DNA from: Clostridium sp. E02
GTDB taxonomy: Bacteria; Bacillota; Clostridia; Lachnospirales; Lachnospiraceae
Length of the DNA stretch: 64,000 bases
Reading direction: 5' to 3'
Assembly: GCF_003833015.1 (NCBI RefSeq)
Contig: NZ_RJLQ01000022.1
Location: 1-64,000, forward strand
Shown: positions 55,901 through 63,794 of the stretch, piece after piece
Position numbering within the stretch: position 1 is the first letter of the stretch
Layout: every line of letters starts with the position of its first letter
Translations under genes and position numbers: made by a program
Notes under the pieces: model-generated
The model's input: only the letters and a program-made list of their open reading frames with translations
Told to the model about the DNA's origin: nothing
Database searches by the model: none

Positions 55901-56051
55901 TATATTAAGCAGTCTATTGCATATGCATTGCAACCGAATGCTATCGACGGACCAGATGCAGGAAGAAAAGATAATGGCTTATTGTGAAAAAATAATGTAT
56001 GCAAAAAGCTACCGGATGAAGCAAAAAGGATTGGTGGATTCACATGGATAA
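52968..56051 (+). CDS. lanB: lantibiotic dehydratase
   Basis: LanB dehydrates Ser and Thr of the core peptide to Dha and Dhb, using glutamyl-tRNA. The large N-terminal glutamylation domain (about residues 1-720; conserved TRTTPFGLFSAVGVG near 85-100) is followed by the smaller elimination domain (about 740-1010; FFIRYQDPDAHIRLRIRGK). Both halves are present without frameshift, and at 1027 residues it matches NisB and SpaB. It overlaps lanT by eight bases. A weak AAAGGGG precedes the ATG. Confidence 0.95.
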   Translation: MKNNTFETIGTYMIRVPYKQEEQVDLGEESVLKFCKDPVFQEQILIASQNLYETMMTFLTHPDALSAKQSRDFLYSIRKYMIRSVTRTTPFGLFSAVGVGKVLEEVTFNQKLGQVIKSVRLDTEWIFTLIEELENTYQDQIRFVINPACVARGNRAFLLYTTDGKEEEISVRISPLFLLVQKTCDTYLSFKEIINQIRNAHPDAPEEKMVTYLTKLMKKGYLISDLRPPVRNQFNSLDYLIGKLWEYNNTDSLVSSLALVRTKIKQYSMVPIGEGIKIYKQIEQTMKGLLPAKSYLQVDLHLKKEISLFDQEAVHQLEEAVGLFVALCRKESSQKTYLDEYRDRFLERYGYEREIPILELLDPIKGIGAPDSYEQPPNARKQISSTRTNTQGELSAYFLQKFLEAQKNNSGIQLTKEELAPFLSKESLSSLDPYSLELYLFPKKRNHKLCWYVSPLVGSDQAGKTFGRFAGEGNECETVIRGICKDIAKRKKDSILTCSFQYLPSKKRYGNVTREINDTDTEISFYTTPSMPNQQLDLDQVVVGIDLKNNFYLVDLSSQKFLKAYSFHMFNPLLQPNVLRLIMDISNDHTVSFGCFPWLEVYQKFDDVPRISYENFVLSGARWKLTMERLKLKKEASLSAFTQAFQSVRKTCNLPDEIYISYEDNRLKIHLNQSEDLQVLYMEMKKSKTGYLILEEVEEGENLLVDGEGHSHCCEVVVPFVNQTFEYPEVDRVSPYRKIEDSDRLILPYDGWLYINLYTTRNREEEMIAIEIPEFFETKALAEEVAYFFIRYQDPDAHIRLRIRGKRDCLNRLSPDLFFWIDKLLENQLISRFSMLPYEREVERYGGCSLIGRAEDFFIVDSFVVSSFLQSIRMGTTESSLEELCVLSLLFLVIDWYENYTDAMEFMTDRYESKEWNHDFKKEKDKYLKICDMEQDFASLKTEKNSSMLNLLNQYRKPIRELISCYHKSEDTTNTLPGILSSLLHMHCNRMLSTDQMQEEKIMAYCEKIMYAKSYRMKQKGLVDSHG

Positions 56052-57870
56052 AGAGAATAAGACCCTTACATTTCAAGGAATTATTATAACATTAAAAAAG
56101 ATTCCAAAGACCCTAAGATTGTTATGGTCGATAGACCCTAAAGACACGGTAATCATAGTGGGATTTCATGTAATCATAGGTATTTTTCCAATCCTAACGG
56201 TTCTTTTATCTCAGGCTCTTATTAATAATCTGGTGAAAGAAGGGGCGAGTTTAAATATAGTATTAGCTGTTTTTTTGACTTATATGGTGGCTACGCTTTT
56301 ATCTGAGCTATTTGCTCAATTTTCGGGATACTTTCAAAATTTGTTTCAGTTTGATATTCAGTATAAGCTAAAATATAAGATGATGGAACAATGTGCCCTC
56401 TTAAGCTTAGAAGACTTTGAAGATCCACAAACCTATGATTCGGTGGAAAAATTGATGGGAGAAGTTACTTATAAGCCTTATCAGATGTTTACGGCAATCA
56501 TTGGAATCATTAGTTCATCCATTACGATGGTATCGTCTATCATTTTGATCTTTTCCTGGCATCCCATTTTTGCTGTGTTTCTTTTGTTTACCCCCCTGGC
56601 CTCCATTCTATACTTTCTAAGAATTGGTCAGTCCGAGTTTATTATGATGTGGGACAGAGCGAAGGACGAACGAAAATCTTGGTATCTCAGTTATTTGACA
56701 ACCCATGATTTTTCTTTTAAGGAAATGAATCTATTTGGTACGAAACCGTATTTTATGGAACAGTACTGGAAAATCAGTGAGAAGTTTATTCTTCAAAATA
56801 AACAGATTTTGAAAAGAAAGACAGTTTTTAATGTTATATATGAGATTGTATTGCAGGGGATCAGCGTCTTTATCATCGGGGTATCGGTGATGGAAGCTTT
56901 TTATAAAAAAATACAGGTTGGTAATGTGCTTAGTTATATTCGAGGTGTTTCCTTGATACAGAATAATTCCCAATCTATCATGGAATGTATTTATATTGCT
57001 TATAATTGCACTCTTTACATGGAACAGCTCTATGCTTTTTTAGAGGAAAAGAAGCCGATGAAAAGAGAGGAATTACTTACCAGTCTTAAGGGAGAGGTAA
57101 AAGAGATTCGCCTTGAGAATCTTACATTCCGGTATAAGAGCAGCAAAACGGACGACGCATTAAAAGGGGTTAGTTTACAGATTAAAAAAGGAGATCACAT
57201 CGCAATTGTAGGAAAGAATGGTTCTGGAAAAAGTACCATAGCAAAAATGATAGCAGGTCTTTATCCAGTATCGAAAGGTCAGTTTTTTATCAATCAAATA
57301 GATATTACAGATCTTGACATTGATCAGTACAAACAAAAGATATCGGTACTGTTTCAGGATTTTGTAAAATACGAAATGCCTGTAAGGGAAAACATAGGAT
57401 TGAGTAAAGTAGAAGACTTGGAAAATCTAGATAAAATGCGCCAGATTGCCAGTCAGGTGGGGCTTGATTTCTTGGAAACAGATGGAACCCTTAACCTTTC
57501 GATGCAGCTAGGCAGTTGGTTTGACGAAGGCAGGCAGTTATCGCAGGGACAATGGCAGAAGGTTGCTCTTTGCAGAACCTTTTTCCGTGATGCGTCTGTA
57601 TACATTCTAGATGAACCGAACTCCGCTCTTGATCCGGTTTCGGAAAAGATTATACTGGATCTCTTCTTTTTGTTGACCAGGGATCAGATTGGGATCTTTA
57701 TCTCCCATAAGATTAATGCAGCAAAGCTGGCTGATCGCATCGTTGTGATGGATGATGGAAGGATTGTGGGTACAGGGACACATGATTCGCTTATGAAAAA
57801 CTGCAGCCAGTACAGAGATTTATATTACGCGGAAAACTATACCCAAGAGGAAAAAGCGGAGGAGGTGTGA
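56044..57870 (+). CDS. lanT: lantibiotic exporter ABC transporter
   Basis: This half-transporter fuses a six-helix membrane domain (about residues 35-320) to an ATPase: Walker A GKNGSGKST (390-398), signature LSQGQWQKV (from 499), Walker B VYILDEP. Its 608 residues match NisT/SpaT. There is no N-terminal C39 peptidase, so it exports the modified precursor with the leader still attached. The stop codon lies just before the lanC ribosome binding site. Confidence 0.95.
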   Translation: MDKENKTLTFQGIIITLKKIPKTLRLLWSIDPKDTVIIVGFHVIIGIFPILTVLLSQALINNLVKEGASLNIVLAVFLTYMVATLLSELFAQFSGYFQNLFQFDIQYKLKYKMMEQCALLSLEDFEDPQTYDSVEKLMGEVTYKPYQMFTAIIGIISSSITMVSSIILIFSWHPIFAVFLLFTPLASILYFLRIGQSEFIMMWDRAKDERKSWYLSYLTTHDFSFKEMNLFGTKPYFMEQYWKISEKFILQNKQILKRKTVFNVIYEIVLQGISVFIIGVSVMEAFYKKIQVGNVLSYIRGVSLIQNNSQSIMECIYIAYNCTLYMEQLYAFLEEKKPMKREELLTSLKGEVKEIRLENLTFRYKSSKTDDALKGVSLQIKKGDHIAIVGKNGSGKSTIAKMIAGLYPVSKGQFFINQIDITDLDIDQYKQKISVLFQDFVKYEMPVRENIGLSKVEDLENLDKMRQIASQVGLDFLETDGTLNLSMQLGSWFDEGRQLSQGQWQKVALCRTFFRDASVYILDEPNSALDPVSEKIILDLFFLLTRDQIGIFISHKINAAKLADRIVVMDDGRIVGTGTHDSLMKNCSQYRDLYYAENYTQEEKAEEV

Positions 57871-57872
57871 AT

Positions 57873-59144
57873 ATGAGTATAGATACGCTCGCAATTATAA
57901 AAAAGATTGGGAAAAAAATAGCGAGGACAGATCTAGAAAAGGAGTTTCCCCTCAATGAATTTGAGACATTAACGCTACATTCTGGTCTACCAGGGCTGGT
58001 GCTATTCTACGGGGAGCTGCAGCAGGCATTCCCAGAGGAAGGGTGGGATGAAACGGGGAATAAGTTTCTGACCAGACTGGTAAGCGCTATAAAACAGCAG
58101 GGAATTCCCTCGTTATCTATGTTTTCAGGAGCAGCAGGAATGGGGCTGGCAGCCGTTTGCTTATCAGAAAATTTTAAGTATTACAATCATTTTATTTCAA
58201 ATGTGAATGAGATGATCAAAGAGCAGCTTTTCAGTTACATAGGGGATGAACCAACGCATGGAATTCATATGCAGGTATATGATGTCATCGAAGGGCTGTC
58301 TGGGATTCTAAACTACCTTCTTTTGTTCCGTGAGGATGAGGGCATACGTTCGGCTTTGGAATCAGGTCTTAATTACCTTGTCACGTTAATCACCCGGCAA
58401 ATTCATGTGAAAGGCACCAATGTCCCTGGTTGGTATGTTCCATCGGAGTACCAATTTTCTGCGATGGAGAGTCAGATTTATCCCAATGGAAATTTTAATA
58501 CCAGTATGTCTCATGGAGTTGCCGGACCTTTGGCTTTATTGTCACGATGCTGCTTACAGGGCGTTGTGGTGAAAGGGCAAAAGAGAGCCATTGAGACCCT
58601 GATTGATTTTTTAAACTGGAGCAAACAGCGTGATGAGAAACGGATTTTCTGGAAAGGACAGATTGATTTTTTAGAGTATCAAATGAAATGTGTGAATGAT
58701 GAACATAGTATTCGCAGAGATGCCTGGTGCTATGGCCCCCCTGGTATTTGTTATGGAATGGCATTGGGCGCAAAAGCGTTGAATAATCACGTTCTACTTC
58801 ACGAGGTAGAAGGGGTTTTTATGGATGCCATTCATGATATAAGGGGGATTTTTTCTCCTACGTTTTGTCATGGATATGCAGGACTTTATCAGATGGTTCA
58901 GGCCATGGAACAGCTGACTGGTAAAAGCTACTTAAGGGAACGAGATCGCTTAAAACAGAATATAGTAAGTTATTATAATGAGAGCAATCCGTATGGATTT
59001 AATAATGTTGAAACAGAGGGACCGGATCTCATTGAGAGAGCCTCGACCGGTCTGCTAACCGGAGCAACAGGAACTTGTCTTGCTTTATTAAGTGGGGAGT
59101 TAGGATCGGAGAAGCAGCTTTGGCAAAATGCGTTTTTGCTATAA
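57873..59144 (+). CDS. lanC: lantibiotic cyclase
   Basis: LanC joins cysteines to dehydrated residues to form the thioether rings. The zinc ligands are intact: Cys286 (WCYGPPG), Cys332 and His333 (CHGYAG), almost the same numbering as in NisC; the active-site His in SHGVAGPLA is also present. The alpha/alpha-toroid repeats are covered over the 423-residue length. The ATG follows GGAGGTG six bases upstream; an in-frame GTG at 57867 is inside that site. It is the last gene of the cluster, and no clear terminator follows. Confidence 0.95.
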   Translation: MSIDTLAIIKKIGKKIARTDLEKEFPLNEFETLTLHSGLPGLVLFYGELQQAFPEEGWDETGNKFLTRLVSAIKQQGIPSLSMFSGAAGMGLAAVCLSENFKYYNHFISNVNEMIKEQLFSYIGDEPTHGIHMQVYDVIEGLSGILNYLLLFREDEGIRSALESGLNYLVTLITRQIHVKGTNVPGWYVPSEYQFSAMESQIYPNGNFNTSMSHGVAGPLALLSRCCLQGVVVKGQKRAIETLIDFLNWSKQRDEKRIFWKGQIDFLEYQMKCVNDEHSIRRDAWCYGPPGICYGMALGAKALNNHVLLHEVEGVFMDAIHDIRGIFSPTFCHGYAGLYQMVQAMEQLTGKSYLRERDRLKQNIVSYYNESNPYGFNNVETEGPDLIERASTGLLTGATGTCLALLSGELGSEKQLWQNAFLL

Positions 59145-59185
59145 TTTAGAAGTAACCCCCATGTGAGGATGCCTTTATGGATTAT

Positions 59186-59554
59186 TTATCGGATCATGTG
59201 TGCAAACATGCCGGAGAAATAAGGAATCAGCCAGATCAGCCACACAATCACGCTAAATTTGTGGAATTTAGCCATAACTATATCATTCTTCTGTTTGAAA
59301 ACTACCGTTGCCCAGATTGTGTGAATCAACATAAGTACAATGGCAGCAATTCCAGTCACGGTATGAAAGCTTATGCTGTTTTGTCCACCAGCCAGACGGA
59401 TCATCAATGCCGTTCCGGTTGTGTCACAGGCAAATCCAGCCCAGAATGCAGCAAGATGCCAGGATTTTAAAGTCTTTTGCAGCTTCTCACCGAAAACACC
59501 CAGCGTATAAAAAATTAAAGCAAGAGTAATAAAAAGTATTGCGAAAAAAAGCAT
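59186..59554 (-). CDS. HsmA family membrane protein
   Basis: A 122-residue protein with four TM helices and conserved histidines (WHLAAFWAGFACDTTGT, SFHTVTGIAAIVLMLIHTIWA, MAKFHKFSVIVW), which matches the HsmA (TIGR03987) family. Histidines placed within helices suggest heme or metal binding, but the function is not established. It converges on lanC and has an AGGAGGG site. Confidence 0.82.
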   Translation of the reverse strand: MLFFAILFITLALIFYTLGVFGEKLQKTLKSWHLAAFWAGFACDTTGTALMIRLAGGQNSISFHTVTGIAAIVLMLIHTIWATVVFKQKNDIVMAKFHKFSVIVWLIWLIPYFSGMFAHMIR

Positions 59555-59653
59555 TCAAAGCCCTCCTTTTTTATAAAATAATTTTGATTAATAACAGATA
59601 ATTGATACAATAAAATCATAGACCATTGAATCTAACATTGCAAGGAGGTTCCA

Positions 59654-59899
59654 ATGAAAAGACATACCGATTATAAAAAATCATTAAACTTATTTAAAAA
59701 TATTACGTTTGTTTTATTAATCGTTGCAGCTGGAATGATAGCTTTTAGTAAGTATAGAATCCTAGGTGTGATATTAGTTTTTATTTCATTATTTTTAGAG
59801 TGGAAGTTTTATAGATGTCCACATTGTAAAAAAGCATTCGATCCAAGAATAAATTTGACTCAATATGATCATTGTCCTTATTGTGGTGAAAAGATATAA
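59654..59899 (+). CDS. small membrane protein with C-terminal zinc ribbon
   Basis: Two TM helices (about residues 16-34 and 37-53) are followed by a cytoplasmic zinc ribbon, CPHCKKAFDPR...CPYCGEKI. The 81-residue protein is of a kind common in Firmicutes and has no known role. GCAAGGAGG precedes the ATG. Confidence 0.75.
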   Translation: MKRHTDYKKSLNLFKNITFVLLIVAAGMIAFSKYRILGVILVFISLFLEWKFYRCPHCKKAFDPRINLTQYDHCPYCGEKI

Positions 59900-59972
59900 A
59901 AAACAAATGAGACTTTCTATATTCTGGGACTTTTCTGACATATAATTTCTTTAAAATCGGTAAAATAAAAGT

Positions 59973-60023
59973 AGCTTATTTGCTATTTCATTCTCCACAG
60001 GGATAAAAGAACCTGAATAAGCT
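59973..60023 (-). terminator. probable terminator of the HxlR gene
   Basis: AGCTTATT and AATAAGCT are inverted around a long loop, and the minus strand after the stem is T-rich (CTTTTATTTT). Moderate strength. Confidence 0.5.
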
Positions 60024-60029
60024 TATTTT

Positions 60030-60395
60030 CTAAGAACAATAATTATCCTTATTTTGTATTCTATTTTCTACTCCCCATTCGCACATCATATTTAAAACAG
60101 GAATTAGGGATTTTCCGCGATCTGTTAAAAAATATTCAACTTTCGGCGGTATTTGCGGATACTCTTTTCGAACTATAAGCCGGTCTGCCTCTAATTCCTT
60201 CAGAGTTGTTGAAAGTGTTTTGAAAGAAATTGTACCAATGGCGCGTTTTAACTCATTAAAACGCATAACATCCTTGTATTCTGCGAGCCAGTACATAATA
60301 ATCATTTTATATTTACCGCCAATTATGGATAGAGTATATCCAAAGCCTGTATCTTTAATATCAACTCCTGTGGGGCTACAATCTTCAATTGCCAT
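60030..60395 (-). CDS. HxlR family transcriptional regulator
   Basis: A winged-helix regulator (HTH HxlR). The core FGYTLSIIGGKYKMIIMYWL, RFNELKRAIGTISFKTLSTTLKELEADRLI (split) and PPKVEYFLTDRGKSLIPVL are family hallmarks. The cysteine near the N-terminus (DCSPTG) resembles the sensing cysteine of redox-responsive members such as HypR and YodB. It lies divergent to an FMN reductase gene, which it probably regulates. Confidence 0.9.
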   Translation of the reverse strand: MAIEDCSPTGVDIKDTGFGYTLSIIGGKYKMIIMYWLAEYKDVMRFNELKRAIGTISFKTLSTTLKELEADRLIVRKEYPQIPPKVEYFLTDRGKSLIPVLNMMCEWGVENRIQNKDNYCS

Positions 60396-60492
60396 TTACG
60401 CTCTCCTTTGAGATAGTATATAACTTAAATGTGCGTACTTCTTTTTTTAAAATATTATACTATAATTAAGTAAAAGTAAAGGAGGTAATCTT

Positions 60493-61077
60493 ATGAGCAG
60501 AAAAATCTTAGTATTAACTGGTAGTCCTCGCAGAGGTGGAAACAGCGACATGCTTGCGGATGCTTTTATGAAAGGTGCCGAAGCGGCAGGACACGAAATA
60601 ACAAAATTTGGGTGCGGTCATAAGAACATAAGACCATGCATTGCTTGTAATGCGTGCTATTCTAAAGCGGGAGCATGTGCTTTTGGAGATGACTTCAATC
60701 AACTTGCACCATTATTGGAACATTCGGATATGATTGTACTTGTAACGCCAATGTACTGGTTTACGTTTCCAGCACAGCTAAAAGCCGGACTTGATAAAAT
60801 GTATGCGCTGCTGATTGGTGGACGCCAAAGTTCAATAAAAGAAAGTATGCTGCTTGCTTGTGGTGAATGCGAAGAACAATCTGATTTTGATGGACTTGTA
60901 AAGACTTATCAAAGGATTGCAATTTATCAAAGCTGGAAAGACGCAGGAGTACTTGCGGCTCCGGCTGTTTTAGAAAAAGGTGATATCCTGAAAACCGATT
61001 TTCTGGAAAAGGCCGAGCAGATGGGGCGGGCAATTAGGATAGATGCGTTTATAAGTCAGGGTATAGGAATGGGTTAA
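60493..61077 (+). CDS. NAD(P)H-dependent FMN reductase / flavodoxin-family oxidoreductase
   Basis: A flavodoxin-fold protein with the phosphate loop LTGSPRRGGNSDML, and CGHKNIRPCIACNACYSKAGAC, whose cysteine cluster occurs in the iron-sulfur flavoprotein-like oxidoreductases. VTPMYWFTFPAQLKAGLDK binds the flavin ring. It would reduce quinones, nitro compounds or similar electrophiles. The divergent HxlR gene supports an electrophile-response role. AAAGGAGG and a TATAAT at 60461-60466 lie upstream. Confidence 0.88.
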   Translation: MSRKILVLTGSPRRGGNSDMLADAFMKGAEAAGHEITKFGCGHKNIRPCIACNACYSKAGACAFGDDFNQLAPLLEHSDMIVLVTPMYWFTFPAQLKAGLDKMYALLIGGRQSSIKESMLLACGECEEQSDFDGLVKTYQRIAIYQSWKDAGVLAAPAVLEKGDILKTDFLEKAEQMGRAIRIDAFISQGIGMG

Positions 61078-61112
61078 ATAGGGAATAAAATTATATATAT
61101 TTTATTTAAAAT

Positions 61113-61170
61113 AAGCTCTATTTTGGTAAGAATTAAGGTGTTAAAATTCTTATTAAAAAAGAGCTTTTTT
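61113..61170 (+). terminator. terminator after the FMN reductase gene
   Basis: AAGCTCT pairs with AGAGCTT and an inner AAGAATT/AATTCTT stem lies within the loop; six T follow. The remaining bases to 61353 hold no accepted gene. Confidence 0.8.
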
Positions 61171-61353
61171 ATAGATGTATGAAGGTGAGGGAATGCTTAC
61201 GGGAATGACAACAAACCGGATGCAGAATGAAAAACGAATCCAATTGGCTCTCTTCAAGAAATTAATTTATCTTACCTTCAACTTTTTGCTAATAAGCTTT
61301 GTCTAATTAATATAAAGCACGAAAATAAAGGAACGTTAAGGAGGGAAAATGTT

Positions 61354-61851
61354 TTGCAGCAAATTGATAGCAAACTTGATATACTCAAAAAATATATTCT
61401 GAGTGATCAAAACAAATTTTACCGGCTAGCCTATAGTTACACGAAGAACAGTGACGAAGCCGCAGATGTCGTACAAGAAGCAATCTGTAAAGCGATAGAA
61501 AAAGTGAACACACTTCGTAAAATAGAATATGTAAAGACTTGGTTTTACCGGATACTTATTAACGAAAGTCTCAATTACATACGAAAAAATAAAAGATATA
61601 TTCAAGATGAAAGAATATCTGATAATGCTATCTACGAGGATAAAGATATTGCTCAAAGCTATACAGTATTAAATGCCATCTTTGGATTAGAACCAAAAAT
61701 GAGGACAATAGTCATTCTTAGATACTATGAGGATATGAAATTAACTGAAATTGCAAAAGTTACAAGCTGTAACGTAAACACCGTTAAATCGCGTTTGTAT
61801 AAGGCACTTGATCTTTTGAAAGTATCAATAGGAGGCGATGATTTTGAATAA
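61354..61851 (+). CDS. ECF RNA polymerase sigma factor (SigV-like)
   Basis: A sigma-70 family ECF factor. Region 2 (about residues 22-85; DEAADVVQEAICKAIE, TWFYRILINESLNYIRKNKR) and region 4 (about 108-160; FGLEPKMRTIVILRYYEDMKLTEIAKV...NTVKSRLYKAL) are complete. It starts at TTG, well spaced from AAGGAGGG. An ATG five bases before is in another frame and closes soon. It overlaps an RsiV-like anti-sigma gene, so it is likely SigV-like, responding to lysozyme or envelope stress. Confidence 0.88.
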   Translation: MQQIDSKLDILKKYILSDQNKFYRLAYSYTKNSDEAADVVQEAICKAIEKVNTLRKIEYVKTWFYRILINESLNYIRKNKRYIQDERISDNAIYEDKDIAQSYTVLNAIFGLEPKMRTIVILRYYEDMKLTEIAKVTSCNVNTVKSRLYKALDLLKVSIGGDDFE

Positions 61852-62695
61852 ATTTGAAGAAGCTAAAAAAATATATGAAACTATAACCCCGCCTAAGTTT
61901 TATAATCAAATGGTTGAACAGGCGGTTAATGGAGATGTTTTGGTACGAAAAAAAACAAATCATTATATATGGTATAAAATGGTAACAGCAAGTGCAGCAG
62001 CAGTGTTTGCAATCTTTGTTATTATGCTAAACACGATTCCCTCATTTGCTTCAGCCGCATATGAGATTCCTGTATTAGGTGATATTGCCCGTGTGTTTAC
62101 TTTCCGGGAATATCAATTGTCCAGTAATGTCTATGATATTCAGGTCGAAGTGCCATCTATTAGAAATACGAGAGACACGGACTTAGAAAAGCGTGTTAAT
62201 AACCAGATTCAGGATAGAATCGATCAAATTGTAGAAAACGCAAAACAACGCGGAAAGCAAGCGATTGATGATCAGTTGGCGGAAGGTGGAAAAGAAGATT
62301 TAATACCTTTCCACATTATGATTACATATGAATTAAAATCCAGCAATGAAAATACGCTTTCATTTGTAGTCAACGATACGGAGTCTTCCGTGACCTCCTA
62401 CACCTATCAGACTTTTTATAATATAGACTTAAAAACCCATAAAGATATTACTTTATCTGATAAATTGGGCGGGGATTATTCGAAAATAATTGTGGACAGC
62501 ATTCAGAAACAGATAGAACAGCGTATACAGGAACATCCTGATTGGTCCTATACAGTCACGGAGACAGATTTAAAGGAAATGGTAAATGATATAAAATTCT
62601 ATATTAATGATGTAGGCAATGTGGTTATTTCTTTTGATAAGGGAGAAATTGCACCTCCACCTATGGGCATACAGGATTTCGAAATTATTATATAA
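61844..62695 (+). CDS. RsiV-like anti-sigma factor (DUF3298)
   Basis: A cytoplasmic N-terminus (about residues 1-45) that would hold the sigma factor precedes a single TM helix (about 46-68) and an extracytoplasmic DUF4163/DUF3298-like domain with the typical NNQIQDRI and ITLSDKLGGDYSKII stretches. Just after the TM helix, SFASAAYE looks like a signal peptidase site. In B. subtilis RsiV is cut there after binding lysozyme. The TTG at 61844 is eight bases after GGAGG; the ATG at 61838 is too close to it. Confidence 0.84.
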   Translation: MNKFEEAKKIYETITPPKFYNQMVEQAVNGDVLVRKKTNHYIWYKMVTASAAAVFAIFVIMLNTIPSFASAAYEIPVLGDIARVFTFREYQLSSNVYDIQVEVPSIRNTRDTDLEKRVNNQIQDRIDQIVENAKQRGKQAIDDQLAEGGKEDLIPFHIMITYELKSSNENTLSFVVNDTESSVTSYTYQTFYNIDLKTHKDITLSDKLGGDYSKIIVDSIQKQIEQRIQEHPDWSYTVTETDLKEMVNDIKFYINDVGNVVISFDKGEIAPPPMGIQDFEIII

Positions 62696-62797
62696 AATGA
62701 ATTTAAAATAAAGCTACAATCCAAATGTGATAAAATATCCTCAAATTGATGGTTTGGGAAATGATTCAAGGGACTTCCTATGTGGAGGGAGGAGGAA

Positions 62798-63025
62798 TTG
62801 ACCAATGAGGCAGTAAAAAGTCATGAAAATGATAATCAGTCAACCGAAATTCGTAACTATTTAATCACTGAAATTCAAAGTCAAGAGGATAACGATACCA
62901 GTATCCTACGGGGATCATTCATTATCCGTCGATTTTCGAAACCTTTAAATGCAAGTGATGTAAAAAGGGGGTACTTGCAAATTTCCATTTCTTATGCTAT
63001 AGTATCTCCCGTAATAAGGCCGTGA
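62798..63025 (+). CDS. possible small ORF of unknown function
   Basis: A TTG codon five bases after AGGAGGAG opens a 75-residue frame (TNEAVKSHENDN...), highly charged, with IIRRFSKPLN in the middle. It runs into the queT promoter and preQ1 leader, so at least its end is questionable. I recognise no family; it may be a remnant. Confidence 0.3.
   Translation: MTNEAVKSHENDNQSTEIRNYLITEIQSQEDNDTSILRGSFIIRRFSKPLNASDVKRGYLQISISYAIVSPVIRP
62975..63003 (+). promoter_or_regulatory. promoter of the queT transcript
   Basis: TTGCAA and TATAGT are separated by exactly 17 bases. The predicted transcript begins at about 63010 and includes the preQ1 element. Confidence 0.68.
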
Positions 63026-63052
63026 AACCCTTGATATTAAAGGGAATTTCAC
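63022..63052 (+). promoter_or_regulatory. upstream stem in the queT leader
   Basis: GTGAAA with CCCTT pairs with AAGGG and TTTCAC in one hairpin. It lies near the 5' end of the leader, upstream of the riboswitch core. Confidence 0.5.
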
Positions 63053-63059
63053 AAACAGA

Positions 63060-63104
63060 CCGGTGTGTTCGAGACCTTCCACACCTAAAACAAAACTAAA
63101 GGAG
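63060..63104 (+). ncRNA. preQ1-I riboswitch
   Basis: The stem GGTGTG/CACACC encloses a C-rich loop (TTCGAGACCTT), and the A-rich tail TAAAACAAAACTAA runs into the AAAGGAG ribosome binding site of queT. This stem-loop plus A-rich tail pseudoknot is the layout of class I preQ1 riboswitches. The target gene, a queuosine precursor transporter, fits. Ligand binding should hide the ribosome binding site, so control is probably translational. Confidence 0.8.
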
Positions 63105-63112
63105 AATCAAAT

Positions 63113-63625
63113 ATGAACCAAAAGCCATCAAGAAGTATCTACTTTTTAGTTTATTCAGCGACAATAGCAGCAATCTATACGGTTCTGACTATGATTTTTG
63201 CACCCATCAGCTTTGGACCCATCCAGTTTCGGATCTCGGAGATGCTTTGCGTTCTCCCCTTTTTCACCCCAGCTGCAGTACCTGGATTATTTGTGGGCTG
63301 TCTTTTGTCAAATCTATTGTGTGGATCTGCCGCAATCGATGTCGTATTTGGAAGTTTGGCAACATTAATAGGAGCAACTTTATCCTATCAGCTGCGAAGG
63401 AAGCGTTGGCTTGTAAGCATTCCCCCCATTTTATCGAACGCAATCATTATTCCATGGGTATTGCGCTATGCATATGGTTCCGAAGATATGATTTGGTATG
63501 CAATGGTTACCGTATTAATTGGTGAGGTTCTTGCAGTTGGAGTATTAGGGAACATATTATTAGGTGTCTTAAATCATTACAAATATATTATTTTTGGACC
63601 GGTACTAAAAAAACCAAATAAGTAG
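63113..63625 (+). CDS. queT: queuosine precursor transporter QueT
   Basis: An integral membrane substrate-binding (S) component of an ECF transporter, with about five TM helices in 170 residues. The IYTVLTMIFAPISFGPIQFRISEMLCVLPFFTPAAVPGLFVGC region (split) is the QueT signature. It imports queuine or preQ1-like precursors of the tRNA base queuosine, using a shared ECF energy module encoded elsewhere. The upstream preQ1 riboswitch supports the assignment. Confidence 0.93.
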   Translation: MNQKPSRSIYFLVYSATIAAIYTVLTMIFAPISFGPIQFRISEMLCVLPFFTPAAVPGLFVGCLLSNLLCGSAAIDVVFGSLATLIGATLSYQLRRKRWLVSIPPILSNAIIIPWVLRYAYGSEDMIWYAMVTVLIGEVLAVGVLGNILLGVLNHYKYIIFGPVLKKPNK

Positions 63626-63631
63626 CGCAGA

Positions 63632-63666
63632 AACTTCTGGTTTTTTAACAAGACCAGGAGTTTTTT
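63632..63666 (+). terminator. Rho-independent terminator of queT
   Basis: AACTTCTGGT pairs with ACCAGGAGTT and six T follow. Confidence 0.88.
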
Positions 63667-63794
63667 GCATGCTTTTTGCTTTTTTTAAAATGTTACATTA
63701 GAATTTTTTTTTTTTGTCCGATTAAATATATGTAACTACTATGTAACCACTCTCATGTATAATGAGAATATTATAAAGGATGATGGTGAAGATT

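Noticed and set aside
61175-61306. 43-codon frame MYEGEGMLTG after the FMN reductase terminator
   Set aside because: No ribosome binding site and no recognisable domain; treated as intergenic, possibly a remnant.
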